A stretch of 64,000 bases of DNA from Dryocola sp. LX212 (GCA_041504365.1 CP167917.1:496001-560000), one strand, 5' to 3'; counted from the first letter of the stretch, positions 19,148 through 28,594 are shown. Notes: a model not told the origin generated them from the letters alone. A program made the numbers and translations.

Positions 19148-19279
19148 TTATTCCCAGTCGGGGATGTGCTTGCACACTGGCACCTGACTGGCGCTCGCCG
19201 TGTGTTCACTCGTCTCCGGAACTAACAGTTCAGCAATTAATTTCTCCACCATGGTCGCGGAAATGTTTTTAAGACTCAC
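19148..19279 (-). CDS. Candidate small ORF (up to 43 aa) directly upstream of the Argonaute
   Basis: A reading frame from GTG 19279 (or ATG 19252, 34 residues) ends 15 bp before the Argonaute start on the same strand. It has no clear Shine-Dalgarno site and no recognised domain; it contains MVEKLIAELLVPET. It may be a leader peptide, a gene remnant, or chance. Confidence 0.25.
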   Translation of the reverse strand: MSLKNISATMVEKLIAELLVPETSEHTASASQVPVCKHIPDWE

Positions 19280-19669
19280 AAAGCAATTATCTAACACTTT
19301 ATACTAATCTAATGCAAAGACTGGGGATTTGATACGAGTGCTGGCTATGCTTTGACGCACTGTGATGAAGATCTATTATCCGGTGTACATATGGGCACTA
19401 AAGCCCCGATATGACACTATAGCTGCCAGCCTGACTAAATTACACTTGCGGGATCTCATGATTAAAATGACCGATGTGGCAGGTCGTTAAATGGAGTTTA
19501 CCTTGATAATCGGACTCTTACAGGCAGGCGTATGCCATCCCTGAAGGGCAGACAGACGCCATGCTGATGAATGGATTAAAAGGATTGAGAAGGGCACAGC
19601 GGTGTGGTTGTCACACTATGGAGTTATGGCGTAAATTAACAACCATCAGCAAAAACGATGTATGAAATA
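19280..19669. other. Gene-free stretch upstream of the Argonaute operon
   Basis: About 390 bp without a supported gene. It separates the defence cargo from the island backbone and should carry the Argonaute promoter (reverse strand). No strong repeat seen. Confidence 0.4.
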
Positions 19670-20326
19670 TCAGCCCTGACTACAACCAAATGAGCGTTCA
19701 ATACTGCTATAGCGTTTGGTTCGATGCTTTGCCATGTAACTCAGACGGAAAGTAAGTGCATCCAGTTTATCCATGAATTCCGGCTTATTGAGCTCCAGGA
19801 AAGCCATAGGATTATCAACAAAGTGCACTAGCGTCAGATATTCAGGCCAGTCACGCTTCTTCATTGCACTTAGCCACGCGTTCTGAACAAGAGAGGCCAG
19901 ACCTTTCCCCTGTTCGCCGTAGCCTCCCAGAGCATTGAACGTGTCGGTATTGACGAAAAGTGCCATGTGGTAATGCTTCTTGCCACCCAGCTCTGGTTGC
20001 TCCAGCACCCAGACGTAGCGAACTGAAGAGCGATGGCAGCGTTTACCTTCCCTGGCTTTTCTTTGTCGGTAAGCGGCTATCTGAGCTTTCAGTGAGTCGA
20101 TAAAGCGGGACATTAGCCCCGGGCTTAAGTCTGCATCACTGACAATACTGTCACCCACATCTCCGGCTTCCGGTAAGTGTAAATCCACCCTGATAACCGT
20201 GGTTTGTGGATGGTCCTGCAGTGCGTTACAGAGTACCCCTTCGATACGCTGTAGATATTTCTCGTTGAAAGGTTCATGGCGTTGGTCCACTACCATTGGG
20301 TGGATGATGTCATCGAACAAAAACAT
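19670..20326 (-). CDS. YfjJ/YagK-type inovirus Gp2-like protein
   Basis: 218-residue protein of the family found in P4/CP4-type elements and related to inovirus replication protein Gp2. Recognisable features are a histidine pair in GGKKHYHMALFVN, similar to rolling-circle initiator motif II, a preceding RYVWVLEQPE, and SYMAKHRTKRY near the end, where a Tyr follows as in RCR enzymes. The start at 20326 is chosen for GGAGGAAA 6-8 bases upstream; a longer frame runs to 20383. It may start element replication, but this is inferred from the fold only. Downstream of alpA on the same strand. Confidence 0.75.
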   Translation of the reverse strand: MFLFDDIIHPMVVDQRHEPFNEKYLQRIEGVLCNALQDHPQTTVIRVDLHLPEAGDVGDSIVSDADLSPGLMSRFIDSLKAQIAAYRQRKAREGKRCHRSSVRYVWVLEQPELGGKKHYHMALFVNTDTFNALGGYGEQGKGLASLVQNAWLSAMKKRDWPEYLTLVHFVDNPMAFLELNKPEFMDKLDALTFRLSYMAKHRTKRYSSIERSFGCSQG

Positions 20327-20717
20327 AATAGTTTCCTCCACCTGTAGGGAAACAGCAGGTATAGTGCTGCCTTCCTGAAACACAGACAGGCATAGTGATT
20401 GGGAGATTCAGGGAGTAACGCTGATAGGGATATTGATTACAGGCGTTGCTAGTTGTTCAGCATATGGCTCAGATGATTACAGCCTTATGCCCTGCAGAGG
20501 TTTATTTAAGTGTTTGTATTATATGGTCATTGACAGGTTTTTAGGCTCTTACCCCACAGGTAAATACTACCTATCCGACATTAGTTCCGCTTAGCGGAAC
20601 CTTTTGTGGCAAGGCTTAACTTATTGTTTCAATGACAATAATTACTCCGAAGTTAGCAGTTCCATAAAATATGTATTTGCCCTGGAATGGTTATGTATCC
20701 GTCGCATTTCGAGCGGC
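20327..20717. other. Gene-free gap with hairpin
   Basis: About 390 bp with no supported gene. A perfect GTTCCGC/GCGGAAC hairpin with a TTA loop at 20584-20600 is followed by CCTTTT and could act as a terminator on the forward strand. Confidence 0.45.
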
Positions 20718-21314
20718 TCAAATCAGCGGATCGAGTACAGTGCGGTAGGCAAAGCAGACGTATTCATCCATCATGCTGGTAAGCATGTGGTTCTCAGTCT
20801 GCCGGTCATTAACCCAGTTATTTACTTCCTCGCTTGTTTTGAACTTTAGACTTTCAATCCAATCAGCAAGACAATTCCCCAACATCAAATCGTACCAGCA
20901 CAGCCAGACAAGCTTTAGACGAAGTTCAGTCCCTCTAAACTGCTGAAACAGGCTGGTGAGCTTATTTGCCAGTGAACGCTGTTTTAAACGGACACATTCG
21001 GAAAGCAGAACGCCTTCAAGCATGGGATGGTGGGCCAGCAGGTGTTCCTGCGTTAATAAGCTTACACTCAGGTCATCATCTATCGATAATGATGCTGCCG
21101 CTGCCTTTCCATAAATAAGCCGATGTAGCCAGTGAGGCACAATAGCAATAACAGGTTCTTTCCCTGGTAAATTAAGACAGCCAACCGTCAGGCTATGATA
21201 GTGATATATGTTTTGATGACACATTCCCTGCCGGACAGTCAGCTTCGTAAAATCCGTCAACCAAGTCTGGTAGCATTTATGAAGTTCTTCGTAACGCGGT
21301 TTATAGTCTTTCAT
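20718..21314 (-). CDS. Hypothetical island protein, 198 aa
   Basis: Not recognised. Soluble, mostly helical, rich in Leu, Trp and His, with LLTQEHLLAHHPMLEG in the middle and no signal peptide. AAGGAA precedes the ATG. It lies between alpA and the YfjJ-like gene on the same strand, the place where P4/CP4-type islands usually carry such an uncharacterised gene, so a role in element biology rather than defence is likely. Confidence 0.6.
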   Translation of the reverse strand: MKDYKPRYEELHKCYQTWLTDFTKLTVRQGMCHQNIYHYHSLTVGCLNLPGKEPVIAIVPHWLHRLIYGKAAAASLSIDDDLSVSLLTQEHLLAHHPMLEGVLLSECVRLKQRSLANKLTSLFQQFRGTELRLKLVWLCWYDLMLGNCLADWIESLKFKTSEEVNNWVNDRQTENHMLTSMMDEYVCFAYRTVLDPLI

Positions 21315-21410
21315 GGTTCATATTCCTTCTGGCTTAAATTACAGGAAACAGAAAATCTCCGGGTAGCCGGATAATTATTTTCATGCTGCGGGTTTAGTTA
21401 GGGGAGAGGC

Positions 21411-21617
21411 CTATTTGCGTGACTGGTTAATGCGTTCCTGAAGCCAGGTTTCAACTTCACTTTTTAACCAGCGGGAGCTACGACCCATTTTTATTGGTTT
21501 TGGGAAAACATCATCTTTAATTAGCTTATAGAACCACTTGTCCGTTAAACCTGTCAGGTTGGTGATAAATGCCATATTGACAAACTGGTCTTCTAAAAGA
21601 GATGGATGGGTATTCAT
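21411..21617 (-). CDS. alpA: AlpA-family excisionase/transcriptional regulator
   Basis: 68-residue MerR-like winged helix protein: FITNLTGLTDKWFYKLIKDDVFPKPIKMGRS-type core with an SRWLKSEVETWL recognition end. AlpA of CP4-57 activates integrase expression and so promotes excision. GGAG lies 9 bases before the ATG. It heads the reverse-strand run alpA-198aa-YfjJ-like. Its presence with an intact integrase suggests the element may still be able to excise. Confidence 0.9.
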   Translation of the reverse strand: MNTHPSLLEDQFVNMAFITNLTGLTDKWFYKLIKDDVFPKPIKMGRSSRWLKSEVETWLQERINQSRK

Positions 21618-22264
21618 TGTTCGTTTCTCCGGTTAAGAAAGGTAAGCCGGACTCGTGATGTTTGATAACGACCACGTGCTTCGGCATACCAACCCGGTAA
21701 TCTGTAAAAAAAGTTGAAGGTCATTGACCTCTATGCCACTACGGGCCTACAGGCAAATTGAATTGCTTAGTGTTACCTCATAACGATCCGCCAGCTATCA
21801 GCTACCGAGTTCCCTGAACGCCACTCCATACCAATTTCTTGGCTGCCATTGAGCACTGTGCTAAGGGAAATTTTTTCATTAAATGTCATAAGGTCGCTTA
21901 CTGCGGGAGTGAATAAAGCATCCACTTCTTTCCTTGTAGTTACTGAGCAGTCAATCGAGTTAATGGCAGAGGGACGTGACTGCTGAATTTGGCTACGATT
22001 TTTGTGCAGAACACAATGGGGTAAGTTTTTTCATGGGTTGTAAGTAGAATACTGTATCCTTGATGCGAAAAAGGCTAGGTGCCATACCTAACTTATTGAT
22101 ATTTTATGTTGTATCTGAAATTTAGCACTACACTTTTACTACAGTAATACACTGTTTTTATATCATTATTTTCTTCAAAAAAAGTATGGTTTACATCTGG
22201 GTTGTGTTCTTTTACTCTTGAGTGAAATGATTGAAAACAACCATTCTGGAGTAGGAGATGTATC
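21618..22264. other. Divergent regulatory region between alpA and the 316-aa gene
   Basis: About 650 bp with no supported gene in any frame. It is AT-rich towards 22020-22250 and must hold promoters for alpA (leftward) and the next gene (rightward). I see no decisive operator. Confidence 0.45.
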
Positions 22265-23215
22265 GTGGAGGGGGATGAATTCGATGAACGGGAAATGCGA
22301 AAAAAGACACAGAGGCTGGCAAGTCGCCTGAAGTGGTTAAGGACAAACCCCAGGGCAAGGCATTTCTTTCTCTTTCATTTACTAACAAAGAAAACCGTAG
22401 CACTTGCTAGTGCGAACATCCGAACTACTCCCGATGTGCCGAAGCTTCATGTCCATGATCCAAAAGTGGTCATGTCCCCTCAGAATACGGGAGAAATGAA
22501 TAATAAAAGCGAGATAAATTTTCAGGATTTAGACCTGGGCTTAGAGGAGTTAGATATAAGTTTGGTTCTACCAAAATGTGATCAGGCTAATGGATTAGAC
22601 TTCTCAAGGATAACAAACACGGATGTCATTCCAGATGTAATGGAAAAAATAATCGATGTTATTTTGAATATGTATCAATCGCCAAGACTGGCGGACCAAG
22701 TGATTACGGAAGTGGTGGTAGCTTGGGCTAATGCCAGCAATCAATTCCCTAGTGCATTTTCATGGCTGGACAAGAATAACGAAGAACAATGTTTGTGGGT
22801 TTGGGAGCAAATGAGGAAAAAATATATTTCTATTGATACCAAACCTATTTCCTGTGAACAACGTTACCATTTCATTATTGCCGTATTTGATAACTGGAAA
22901 GGCTGGAGTAACGAGCAACTGGGTTATCTGAAGGAAAATAAAAGAAGGAAGGGCGAGAAATTAATTTCTCATGGTTTGGGAAGTGCAAGTTCATTAAATC
23001 ACAAAGAAATATTGCTCGAAGAACTGGGTAAGGCTTGGGAGCAAAAATCCCGTAGGAAAAAGATAAAAGATACTGCCCCAACTTTAAAACTGAATAAAAT
23101 ATACCAAAAAAGGCTGAACCAGATTGCTGAAGGTAAACACATGACGTTGGATGAGACACTCAAATGTCTCATCGACAATGAGTTATTACGTGTGAGCATG
23201 TTGAAGGCTAGATAG
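22265..23215 (+). CDS. Hypothetical protein, 316 aa, possible ribbon-helix-helix C-terminus
   Basis: Not recognised. GTG start with GGAG at 22254-22257. The N-terminus is basic and Arg-rich (about 1-45). The middle is acidic and helical. The end (about 277-316) reads KIYQKRLNQIAEGKHMTLDE, followed by a short helix, a pattern like a ribbon-helix-helix DNA-binding fold. It sits between alpA and the GTPase gene, a known cargo spot in CP4-type islands (E. coli CP4-57 has rnlAB near there), and is followed by a terminator. It could be cargo or a regulator. Confidence 0.6.
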   Translation: MEGDEFDEREMRKKTQRLASRLKWLRTNPRARHFFLFHLLTKKTVALASANIRTTPDVPKLHVHDPKVVMSPQNTGEMNNKSEINFQDLDLGLEELDISLVLPKCDQANGLDFSRITNTDVIPDVMEKIIDVILNMYQSPRLADQVITEVVVAWANASNQFPSAFSWLDKNNEEQCLWVWEQMRKKYISIDTKPISCEQRYHFIIAVFDNWKGWSNEQLGYLKENKRRKGEKLISHGLGSASSLNHKEILLEELGKAWEQKSRRKKIKDTAPTLKLNKIYQKRLNQIAEGKHMTLDETLKCLIDNELLRVSMLKAR

Positions 23216-23294
23216 TATAAAATCAGATGCGGTGCAGGACACACATCTACACATCATTCCAAATAATTTCAGACAGATATTATCTCCATGAATC

Positions 23295-23331
23295 ACCCCC
23301 GAAACTATCTTGGCTCGGGGGTTTTGTTTTT
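23295..23331 (+). terminator. Intrinsic terminator before the GTPase gene
   Basis: ACCCCCGA/TCGGGGGT stem with a 12-base loop followed by TTTGTTTTT, ending 17 bp before the next ATG. Confidence 0.8.
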
Positions 23332-23348
23332 CTGTCTGAGGTCGTTTA

Positions 23349-24224
23349 ATGAAAAAATCAGAAGGTCTGCAGGCCATCGAAAAGCCGCTGGCGTCGCTCC
23401 CCCATGCCATTGGCAAACATATTCTTGAGCATATTCAAAAGCTCACTCACTACGAACCAGTCATTGGGATCATGGGCAAAACAGGCGCGGGAAAATCATC
23501 TCTGTGTAATGCGATTTTCCAGGGGGAGGTTACGCCCATCAGTGATGTCCACGCCTGCACCCGTGACGTACTGCGATTGCGTCTGAGCAGTGGTGACCAT
23601 AGCCTGATACTAGTAGACCTGCCTGGAGTAGGCGAGAGCGAGCAACGGGATAAAGAATATGAATCTCTATATCGCAATATTCTCCCTGAGCTAGATCTCA
23701 TCTTGTGGGTTATCAAAGCCGATGATCGAGCCTTCTCTGTGGATGAACGCTTCTACCGTCGGGTGATGACTGACCACCAGCAGTGGATACTTTTTATCGT
23801 TAACCAGGCTGACAAAATAGAACCCAGCCATGAGTGGTATGTCACCGGCAATGCACCATCACCGCACCAGTTGGTGAATATTGAGGCCAGGCTGGCATCC
23901 ATTCGTCAGTTATTTTCACCACTCCATCCGGTGTGCGCTGTCTCTGCGAGAACAGAATGGAATCTGCCATCAATGGTAGAAACCATGATGTGCTGCCTGC
24001 CAGACCGAGCCACCAGCCCATTGGCGACACAACTGCACGGGAGGTTATGCGGTGAACCGATAAAAAAGCAGGCTCGTGAGGGCTTTGGCAACGCAGTAGG
24101 AGAGGTGTTTGATTCTGCGGAAGCGGCATCATTTATTCCTGCGCCATTAAAAGCGATTATTCGTACTGTCCGCGATGCCGTAGTATCCGTTGCCCGTGCC
24201 GTTTGGGACTGGATTTTCTTCTGA
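23349..24224 (+). CDS. YfjP/YeeP/YkfA-family GTPase
   Basis: Era-like P-loop GTPase of 291 residues found in nearly every CP4-type element. G1 GKTGAGKSSLCN, G3 DLPGVGE and G4 NQAD are all present, followed by a helical C-terminus. Its cellular role is unknown. A fragment of a second copy is present at 31723-31950 in the neighbouring decayed element. Confidence 0.9.
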   Translation: MKKSEGLQAIEKPLASLPHAIGKHILEHIQKLTHYEPVIGIMGKTGAGKSSLCNAIFQGEVTPISDVHACTRDVLRLRLSSGDHSLILVDLPGVGESEQRDKEYESLYRNILPELDLILWVIKADDRAFSVDERFYRRVMTDHQQWILFIVNQADKIEPSHEWYVTGNAPSPHQLVNIEARLASIRQLFSPLHPVCAVSARTEWNLPSMVETMMCCLPDRATSPLATQLHGRLCGEPIKKQAREGFGNAVGEVFDSAEAASFIPAPLKAIIRTVRDAVVSVARAVWDWIFF

Positions 24225-24436
24225 GCTGGCTTACCTGCCATTATCTTCGGGACATACCCTGTCCGTTCTGATGTTTTATAATCTGCTGAATTTCGAAACT
24301 TTCCCCTTTACGCCCCGTCACGGTTGATTTCAGCAACAGTAAAAAATACGTCTTCTTGTGTCCACTCCCTGCCCCACCCCTTCGTTAAAATAACTTTTTA
24401 ATTTTCAGCTAATTATCTCACTGGAGAACCTGTCTC

Positions 24437-25138
24437 ATGACTCAGGCTGAACGCCGTCATGACCGGCTTGCCGTCAGGCTGTCGTTAATTATCAGCCGCC
24501 TGGTGGCGGGTGAAACTCTGGATTTGCGAAAGCTGGCAACTGAATTCGGTGTGTCGGTTCGTACCCTGCGCAGGGACTTTCGGGAACGTCTGATGTATCT
24601 GGATCTGGAGTATCACAAAGGTCAGTGTCGCTTGCTGTCCGGAGGTCGACAGAGAGAGTTGGCGGTGATGACGTTTGCTCGCCAGTCGGGTGTTGAAGCG
24701 CTGTTTCCTGATATGGATAACCATTTGGTTGCTTCACTGTTGAGCGGTCCCGGTGAGTCTCCCTGCCTTATCTGGCAGGGAGTGGCCCAAGTGTCATCCC
24801 CAGACTCGGGCGTGTTCACGCGACTGGTGAGCGCGGTATCGGAACACCGGAAGGTGACGCTACTGGGAAGCGGCTGTCGTTGCACAGACCTTGCTCCCTA
24901 TCGCTTGGTTCTGCGTGAGGGAGAATGGTATCTGACGGGTGAGCATCAGGCCCGGATTGCCGTTTTTCCCCTGACTGATATTCGGGCGGTCACGCTCCAC
25001 AACGGCAGCTTCGTTCCAGATATAGCGATGCGCGACATCCTCTCTCACCCGGATTTTCTTCAGGCTTTACCCCACTTTCGCTTTTTCCACTCATTGCTTG
25101 TCGCAACTGACGGCGGGCTTATACCTCAGAAGGAATAA
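24437..25138 (+). CDS. YafY/YfjR-family WYL-domain transcriptional regulator
   Basis: 233-residue DeoR-like regulator. An N-terminal helix-turn-helix (LRKLATEFGVSVRTLRRDFR) is followed by a WYL domain with the PYRLVLREGEWYLTG core. Members of this group occur in CP4-57 (yfjR) and CP4-6 (yafY). It is followed six bases later by a secreted-protein gene, so it may control that pair. Confidence 0.88.
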   Translation: MTQAERRHDRLAVRLSLIISRLVAGETLDLRKLATEFGVSVRTLRRDFRERLMYLDLEYHKGQCRLLSGGRQRELAVMTFARQSGVEALFPDMDNHLVASLLSGPGESPCLIWQGVAQVSSPDSGVFTRLVSAVSEHRKVTLLGSGCRCTDLAPYRLVLREGEWYLTGEHQARIAVFPLTDIRAVTLHNGSFVPDIAMRDILSHPDFLQALPHFRFFHSLLVATDGGLIPQKE

Positions 25139-25143
25139 TCACA

Positions 25144-25776
25144 ATGAAATTGCTTACCACTACAGTGCTGGCCGCCAGTTTTTGCTTTGGTGTTGTGTTT
25201 CCGGCTGACGCTGGAAACACTGTCGGCACAGTCAAAGCCTGGCAATACATGCAGGCTGACGGCTGGAAATCCGCCGATGGTATGGATGACAATAAGCTGC
25301 ACAACATGCTCTATCAAGCCAGCGTGATTGATAACTACCCGTGGACGAAACAGTTTCTGCTACGTGTCCGTGGTGGCGGTGCCATTTTCCTGGCCGACAA
25401 GAAAACCCACACCATTCGCCAACTAAAACTGAATCCACTTAGCGGTAATTACAACGATATTGAAACGGTCTACCAGGGAGAGAATAACGGAAATGGATGT
25501 TATTTCGCCATTATTGATAATAAATTCTGGGCAAGAGACGAGGCCGAGCAGAATGTTCTCTATGGCTATCCTCGCGTCGATAATGTGGAAAACGAGCTGG
25601 CTAAAATCAGGCAGCAATTCAGCCCACAGGTAGTTATGGTCATGCCGGATAACTGTGTGAATAAACAGCAGCAGGCCGTTTTGGCTGCTAAACGTTCGGA
25701 AGAAGACCGAAAGCTCCAGCAATGGGTGGCACAGCAAAGTCTCGCTGAATTATGTCGCCGCACAGGAAACTGCTGA
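25144..25776 (+). CDS. Putative exported protein, 210 aa
   Basis: Not recognised by family. A clear Sec signal peptide covers residues 1-23 (hydrophobic core VLAASFCFGVVF, cleavage after ADA). The mature part has two to three cysteines, including a final RRTGNC, which suggests a disulphide. It starts five bases after the WYL regulator stop with GGAATAA upstream and precedes an IrmA-like gene. The pair of exported proteins may act together outside the inner membrane. Confidence 0.7.
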   Translation: MKLLTTTVLAASFCFGVVFPADAGNTVGTVKAWQYMQADGWKSADGMDDNKLHNMLYQASVIDNYPWTKQFLLRVRGGGAIFLADKKTHTIRQLKLNPLSGNYNDIETVYQGENNGNGCYFAIIDNKFWARDEAEQNVLYGYPRVDNVENELAKIRQQFSPQVVMVMPDNCVNKQQQAVLAAKRSEEDRKLQQWVAQQSLAELCRRTGNC

Positions 25777-25901
25777 TCTCTTCTCAATACCACTAAAGGC
25801 AAAGATCGATGGAAAAGGATTATCAGAAGGTTATTGCGATACCGACTCTCACGACGGCAAGGGTATGGGCAAAGCCTATTTACCGCAAAATCGCGCCACC
25901 C

Positions 25902-26354
25902 ATGAGCCAATTTGTTAAAGCCTTACCTGTCATCGCCGGTTTAATACTGTGCCACCTGTCATCCGCTTATGCTGATGAACAACGCTATATCAGCATCCGC
26001 AACACCGATACCATGTGGACGCCCGGTAATATCTGCGTGTATCAGTTCCGCCTGGATAATGGTGGTAGCGGAGTGGGTTTCGGCCAACTGGCTGTTTCAC
26101 TGCGTTTGAAAGACAAAGCAGGCAACACACTGGCGACAGGTACCATGGACGTAGCCCCCTTTGGTGATAGCGACGCTACCCGTTCTCAGGAGGTTTTTCT
26201 GGAGCATGAATGTGTTGAAAACGTCAACGCTGTTGAAATCATGAAGGCGACCGAAGAGCGCAATGGCCATCAGGTTAGGCTGCCACTGTCCGTTTTCGAC
26301 CCACAGTATTACCAGCCATTGCCGATATCGGTTGCCGGGAATAAGGCATCATAA
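25902..26354 (+). CDS. irmA: IrmA-like secreted protein (interleukin receptor mimic family)
   Basis: 150-residue precursor. Signal peptide MSQFVKALPVIAGLILCHLSS-type to AYA, then a mature domain of about 127 residues beginning DEQRYISIRNTDT. The mature part carries ICVYQFRLDNGG, FGDSDATRS and VSLP-like LPLSVFDPQYY stretches that match my recollection of E. coli IrmA, a small fibronectin-III-like protein that binds human interleukin receptors. Two cysteines are conserved (ICVYQ and HECVEN). An earlier in-frame ATG at 25809 would hide the signal peptide; 25902 is preferred. In uropathogenic E. coli irmA also lies in CP4-type islands. Confidence 0.8.
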   Translation: MSQFVKALPVIAGLILCHLSSAYADEQRYISIRNTDTMWTPGNICVYQFRLDNGGSGVGFGQLAVSLRLKDKAGNTLATGTMDVAPFGDSDATRSQEVFLEHECVENVNAVEIMKATEERNGHQVRLPLSVFDPQYYQPLPISVAGNKAS

Positions 26355-26412
26355 CTGGCTTAGCTTTGCATCTACCAAACATCAACTTAGCACAATCCTT
26401 CACTACACATCA

Positions 26413-26445
26413 GGCCATGCCTCCTTCGGGAAGCATGGCCTTTTC
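26413..26445 (+). terminator. Hairpin upstream of the DUF932 gene
   Basis: GGCCATGC/GCATGGCC stem with a 12-base loop, then TTTTCGTTTTT. It ends about 30 bp before the next start codon. Confidence 0.7.
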
Positions 26446-26473
26446 GTTTTTAATCTCTAAATAAGGAATAGCC

Positions 26474-27295
26474 ATGACCCGATTAGCTTCTCGCTTTGGA
26501 TCGGTGAACCTCGTTCGCCGCGATCGCCCATTAACCCGTGATGAACTGGCGCATTACGTACCGAGTGTATTTAGTGAAGAAAAGCATGAATCACGCAGCG
26601 ACCGATACACTTACATCCCGACCATAACCCTGCTCGATAACCTGAAGCGTGAAGGCTTCCAGCCGTTCTTTGCCTGTCAGACCCGTGTGCGGGACCAGAG
26701 CAAGCGTGAACACACCAAACACATGCTGCGCCTGCGCCGCGAAGGCCAAATTACCGGCAAGCAGGTGCCAGAAATTATTCTGCTTAACAGCCATGACGGC
26801 TCCAGCTCATACCAGATGCTGCCGGGGCTATTTAGATCGGTTTGCCAAAATGGACTGATTTGCGGTGAGAGTTTTGGTGAGGTGCGCGTACCGCATAAAG
26901 GCAATGTGGTGGAGAAAGTCATTGAAGGGGCTTACGAAGTACTGGGGATATTTGACCGAGTGGAAGAGAAACGCGATGCCATGCAGTCGTTGCTGTTACC
27001 GCCACCAGCCCAACTGGCAATGGCAAAAGCAGCATTAACCTACCGCTTTGGCGAAGAGCATCAGCCGGTGACGGAATCACAAATCCTATCCCCACGCCGC
27101 TGGCAGGATGAAAGTAACGACCTGTGGACCACTTATCAGCGCATTCAGGAAAACCTGATTAAAGGCGGTCTGTCTGGACGAACCACCAAAGGTAAACGCG
27201 CTCATACACGCGCTGTTAAAGGTATCGACGGTGATGTAAAGCTTAACCGTGCTCTGTGGGTGATGGCTGAGAATATGCTGCAGCTTGCCTCATGA
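26474..27295 (+). CDS. DUF932 protein, YafZ/YfjQ family
   Basis: 273 residues, the normal family length. Shows FFACQTRVRDQSKREHTKHMLRL-type core (cut here: residues about 60-85) and LNSHDGSSSYQMLPG, the conserved DUF932 centre. Many mobile elements and phages carry this family; its function is unknown, possibly in element maintenance. AAGGAATAGCC precedes the ATG. Part of the fixed CP4 order DUF932-RadC-CbeA-CbtA. Confidence 0.88.
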   Translation: MTRLASRFGSVNLVRRDRPLTRDELAHYVPSVFSEEKHESRSDRYTYIPTITLLDNLKREGFQPFFACQTRVRDQSKREHTKHMLRLRREGQITGKQVPEIILLNSHDGSSSYQMLPGLFRSVCQNGLICGESFGEVRVPHKGNVVEKVIEGAYEVLGIFDRVEEKRDAMQSLLLPPPAQLAMAKAALTYRFGEEHQPVTESQILSPRRWQDESNDLWTTYQRIQENLIKGGLSGRTTKGKRAHTRAVKGIDGDVKLNRALWVMAENMLQLAS

Positions 27296-27320
27296 ACCTT
27301 TTTATTATCCCTTCCCTCAG

Positions 27321-27349
27321 GCCTTGCCAATAAACCGGCGAGGCTTTTT
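27321..27349 (+). terminator. Hairpin upstream of the radC-like gene
   Basis: GCCTTGCC/GGCGAGGC stem (one G-T pair) with an eight-base loop followed by five T, 17 bp before the next ATG. Confidence 0.65.
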
Positions 27350-27365
27350 GTTTTAAGGAACAAAT

Positions 27366-27836
27366 ATGTCTGTATTTAATTTATCCCCGGTATTTCCTGC
27401 AAACGAGCAACGCGTCATTCGTCGGGCATTACGCCTGCTGGAGAAATATCAGCGTCAACCGAGTGAGCCATTTACCTCCACCAGCTTCACTAAGACCTGG
27501 CTGCAATTACAGATGGCTCATCAGGAGCGTGAAGTTTTTATCGTGATGTATCTCGACAATCAGCACTGCCTGCTGGGATGCGAAACACTGTTTACCGGCA
27601 CACTTAGCCATACCGAAGTGCATCCCCGCGAAGTGGTTAAATTGGCTCTGAAACACAATGCCGCTGCGGTAATTCTGGCGCATAACCATCCGTCAGGTAC
27701 GACAGAAATCAGTCAGCAGGATAAACACATCACTCAGCGGATAGTGAAAGCGTTAGCACTGGTAGAAGTGCGAGTGCTGGATCATTTGGTTGTTGGGAAC
27801 GAAGAGGTGTCTTTTGCTGAGCAGGGTTTGCTTTAA
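27366..27836 (+). CDS. RadC/YeeS-family JAMM-like protein
   Basis: 156-residue short RadC form typical of CP4 elements (YeeS, YfjY, YkfG). The metal-binding MPN motif is intact: LGCETLF, then [17 protein letters not shown]. RadC itself was wrongly linked to repair; the family's activity remains unknown. Followed by cbeA after 12 bp. Confidence 0.92.
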   Translation: MSVFNLSPVFPANEQRVIRRALRLLEKYQRQPSEPFTSTSFTKTWLQLQMAHQEREVFIVMYLDNQHCLLGCETLFTGTLSHTEVHPREVVKLALKHNAAAVILAHNHPSGTTEISQQDKHITQRIVKALALVEVRVLDHLVVGNEEVSFAEQGLL

Positions 27837-27848
27837 ACGGAGGTTTTC

Positions 27849-28172
27849 ATGTCAATCACACCACCTCATGAATGGGGTCTACAAAGCGATATCACCCCAC
27901 GATTTGGCGCGAGATTAGTTCAGGAAGGCAATCGACTGTACTACCTGGCTGACAGGGCTGGATTGACGGGTAACTTTACCCCGGAGCAATTGCAGAAACT
28001 GGATCTGGTTTTCCCGCTGTTTGTAGAACAACTGGAAAATATGCTGCGTGCTGGCGAACTAAATCCACATCAGCAACATCAGGTGACCATTCAACGTGCG
28101 AGTTTAACCTGTATAGCTGATACCCGTGGTAGCTGTGGCTACGTTTACATTTCTATCTATCCAACCCAGTAA
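27849..28172 (+). CDS. cbeA: CbeA/YeeU/YfjZ antitoxin (type IV)
   Basis: 107-residue antitoxin. Family text [20 protein letters not shown] and the C-terminal [14 protein letters not shown] are plain. In E. coli, CbeA protects by stabilising MreB and FtsZ filaments against CbtA rather than by binding the toxin. GGAGGTTTTC precedes the ATG. The toxin gene follows after 35 bp. Confidence 0.93.
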   Translation: MSITPPHEWGLQSDITPRFGARLVQEGNRLYYLADRAGLTGNFTPEQLQKLDLVFPLFVEQLENMLRAGELNPHQQHQVTIQRASLTCIADTRGSCGYVYISIYPTQ

Positions 28173-28207
28173 CACCTTCTCTCTTCTCTTTTATCAGGAT
28201 TCAACTC

Positions 28208-28528
28208 ATGCAAATTTCATCTGTACCGGCCACGGTGCCGGTTTTGTCACGCCTGTCGCCCGTACAGGTCTGGCAGCAACTGTTAACGTATCTGCTGGAG
28301 CACCATTACGGCCTGACACTTAACGACACGCCATTCCACGACGACGCGGCCATTGAGGAGCATATCGACGCAGGAATCACGCTCGCCGATGCTGTTAATT
28401 TTCTGGTGGAACGTTATGAACTGGTACGCATCGACCGCAAAGGATTTACATGGCAGGAGCAGACGCCATTCTTGACCGCCACCGATATTCTCAGAGCCAG
28501 GCGAGCTACAGGATTAATAAATACCTGA
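28208..28528 (+). CDS. cbtA: CbtA/YeeV/YpjF toxin (type IV)
   Basis: 106-residue toxin that inhibits polymerisation of MreB and FtsZ. The family core [20 protein letters not shown] and [20 protein letters not shown] is intact and full length, so it looks functional. Paired with the preceding antitoxin and followed by the DUF4942 gene, as in many E. coli islands. Confidence 0.93.
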   Translation: MQISSVPATVPVLSRLSPVQVWQQLLTYLLEHHYGLTLNDTPFHDDAAIEEHIDAGITLADAVNFLVERYELVRIDRKGFTWQEQTPFLTATDILRARRATGLINT

Positions 28529-28594
28529 ATTCTTCGAGCCTCATTCCTGATTTTTACCTCTGAACTTCCAACCTTTTTTATTCATCGCATAATG

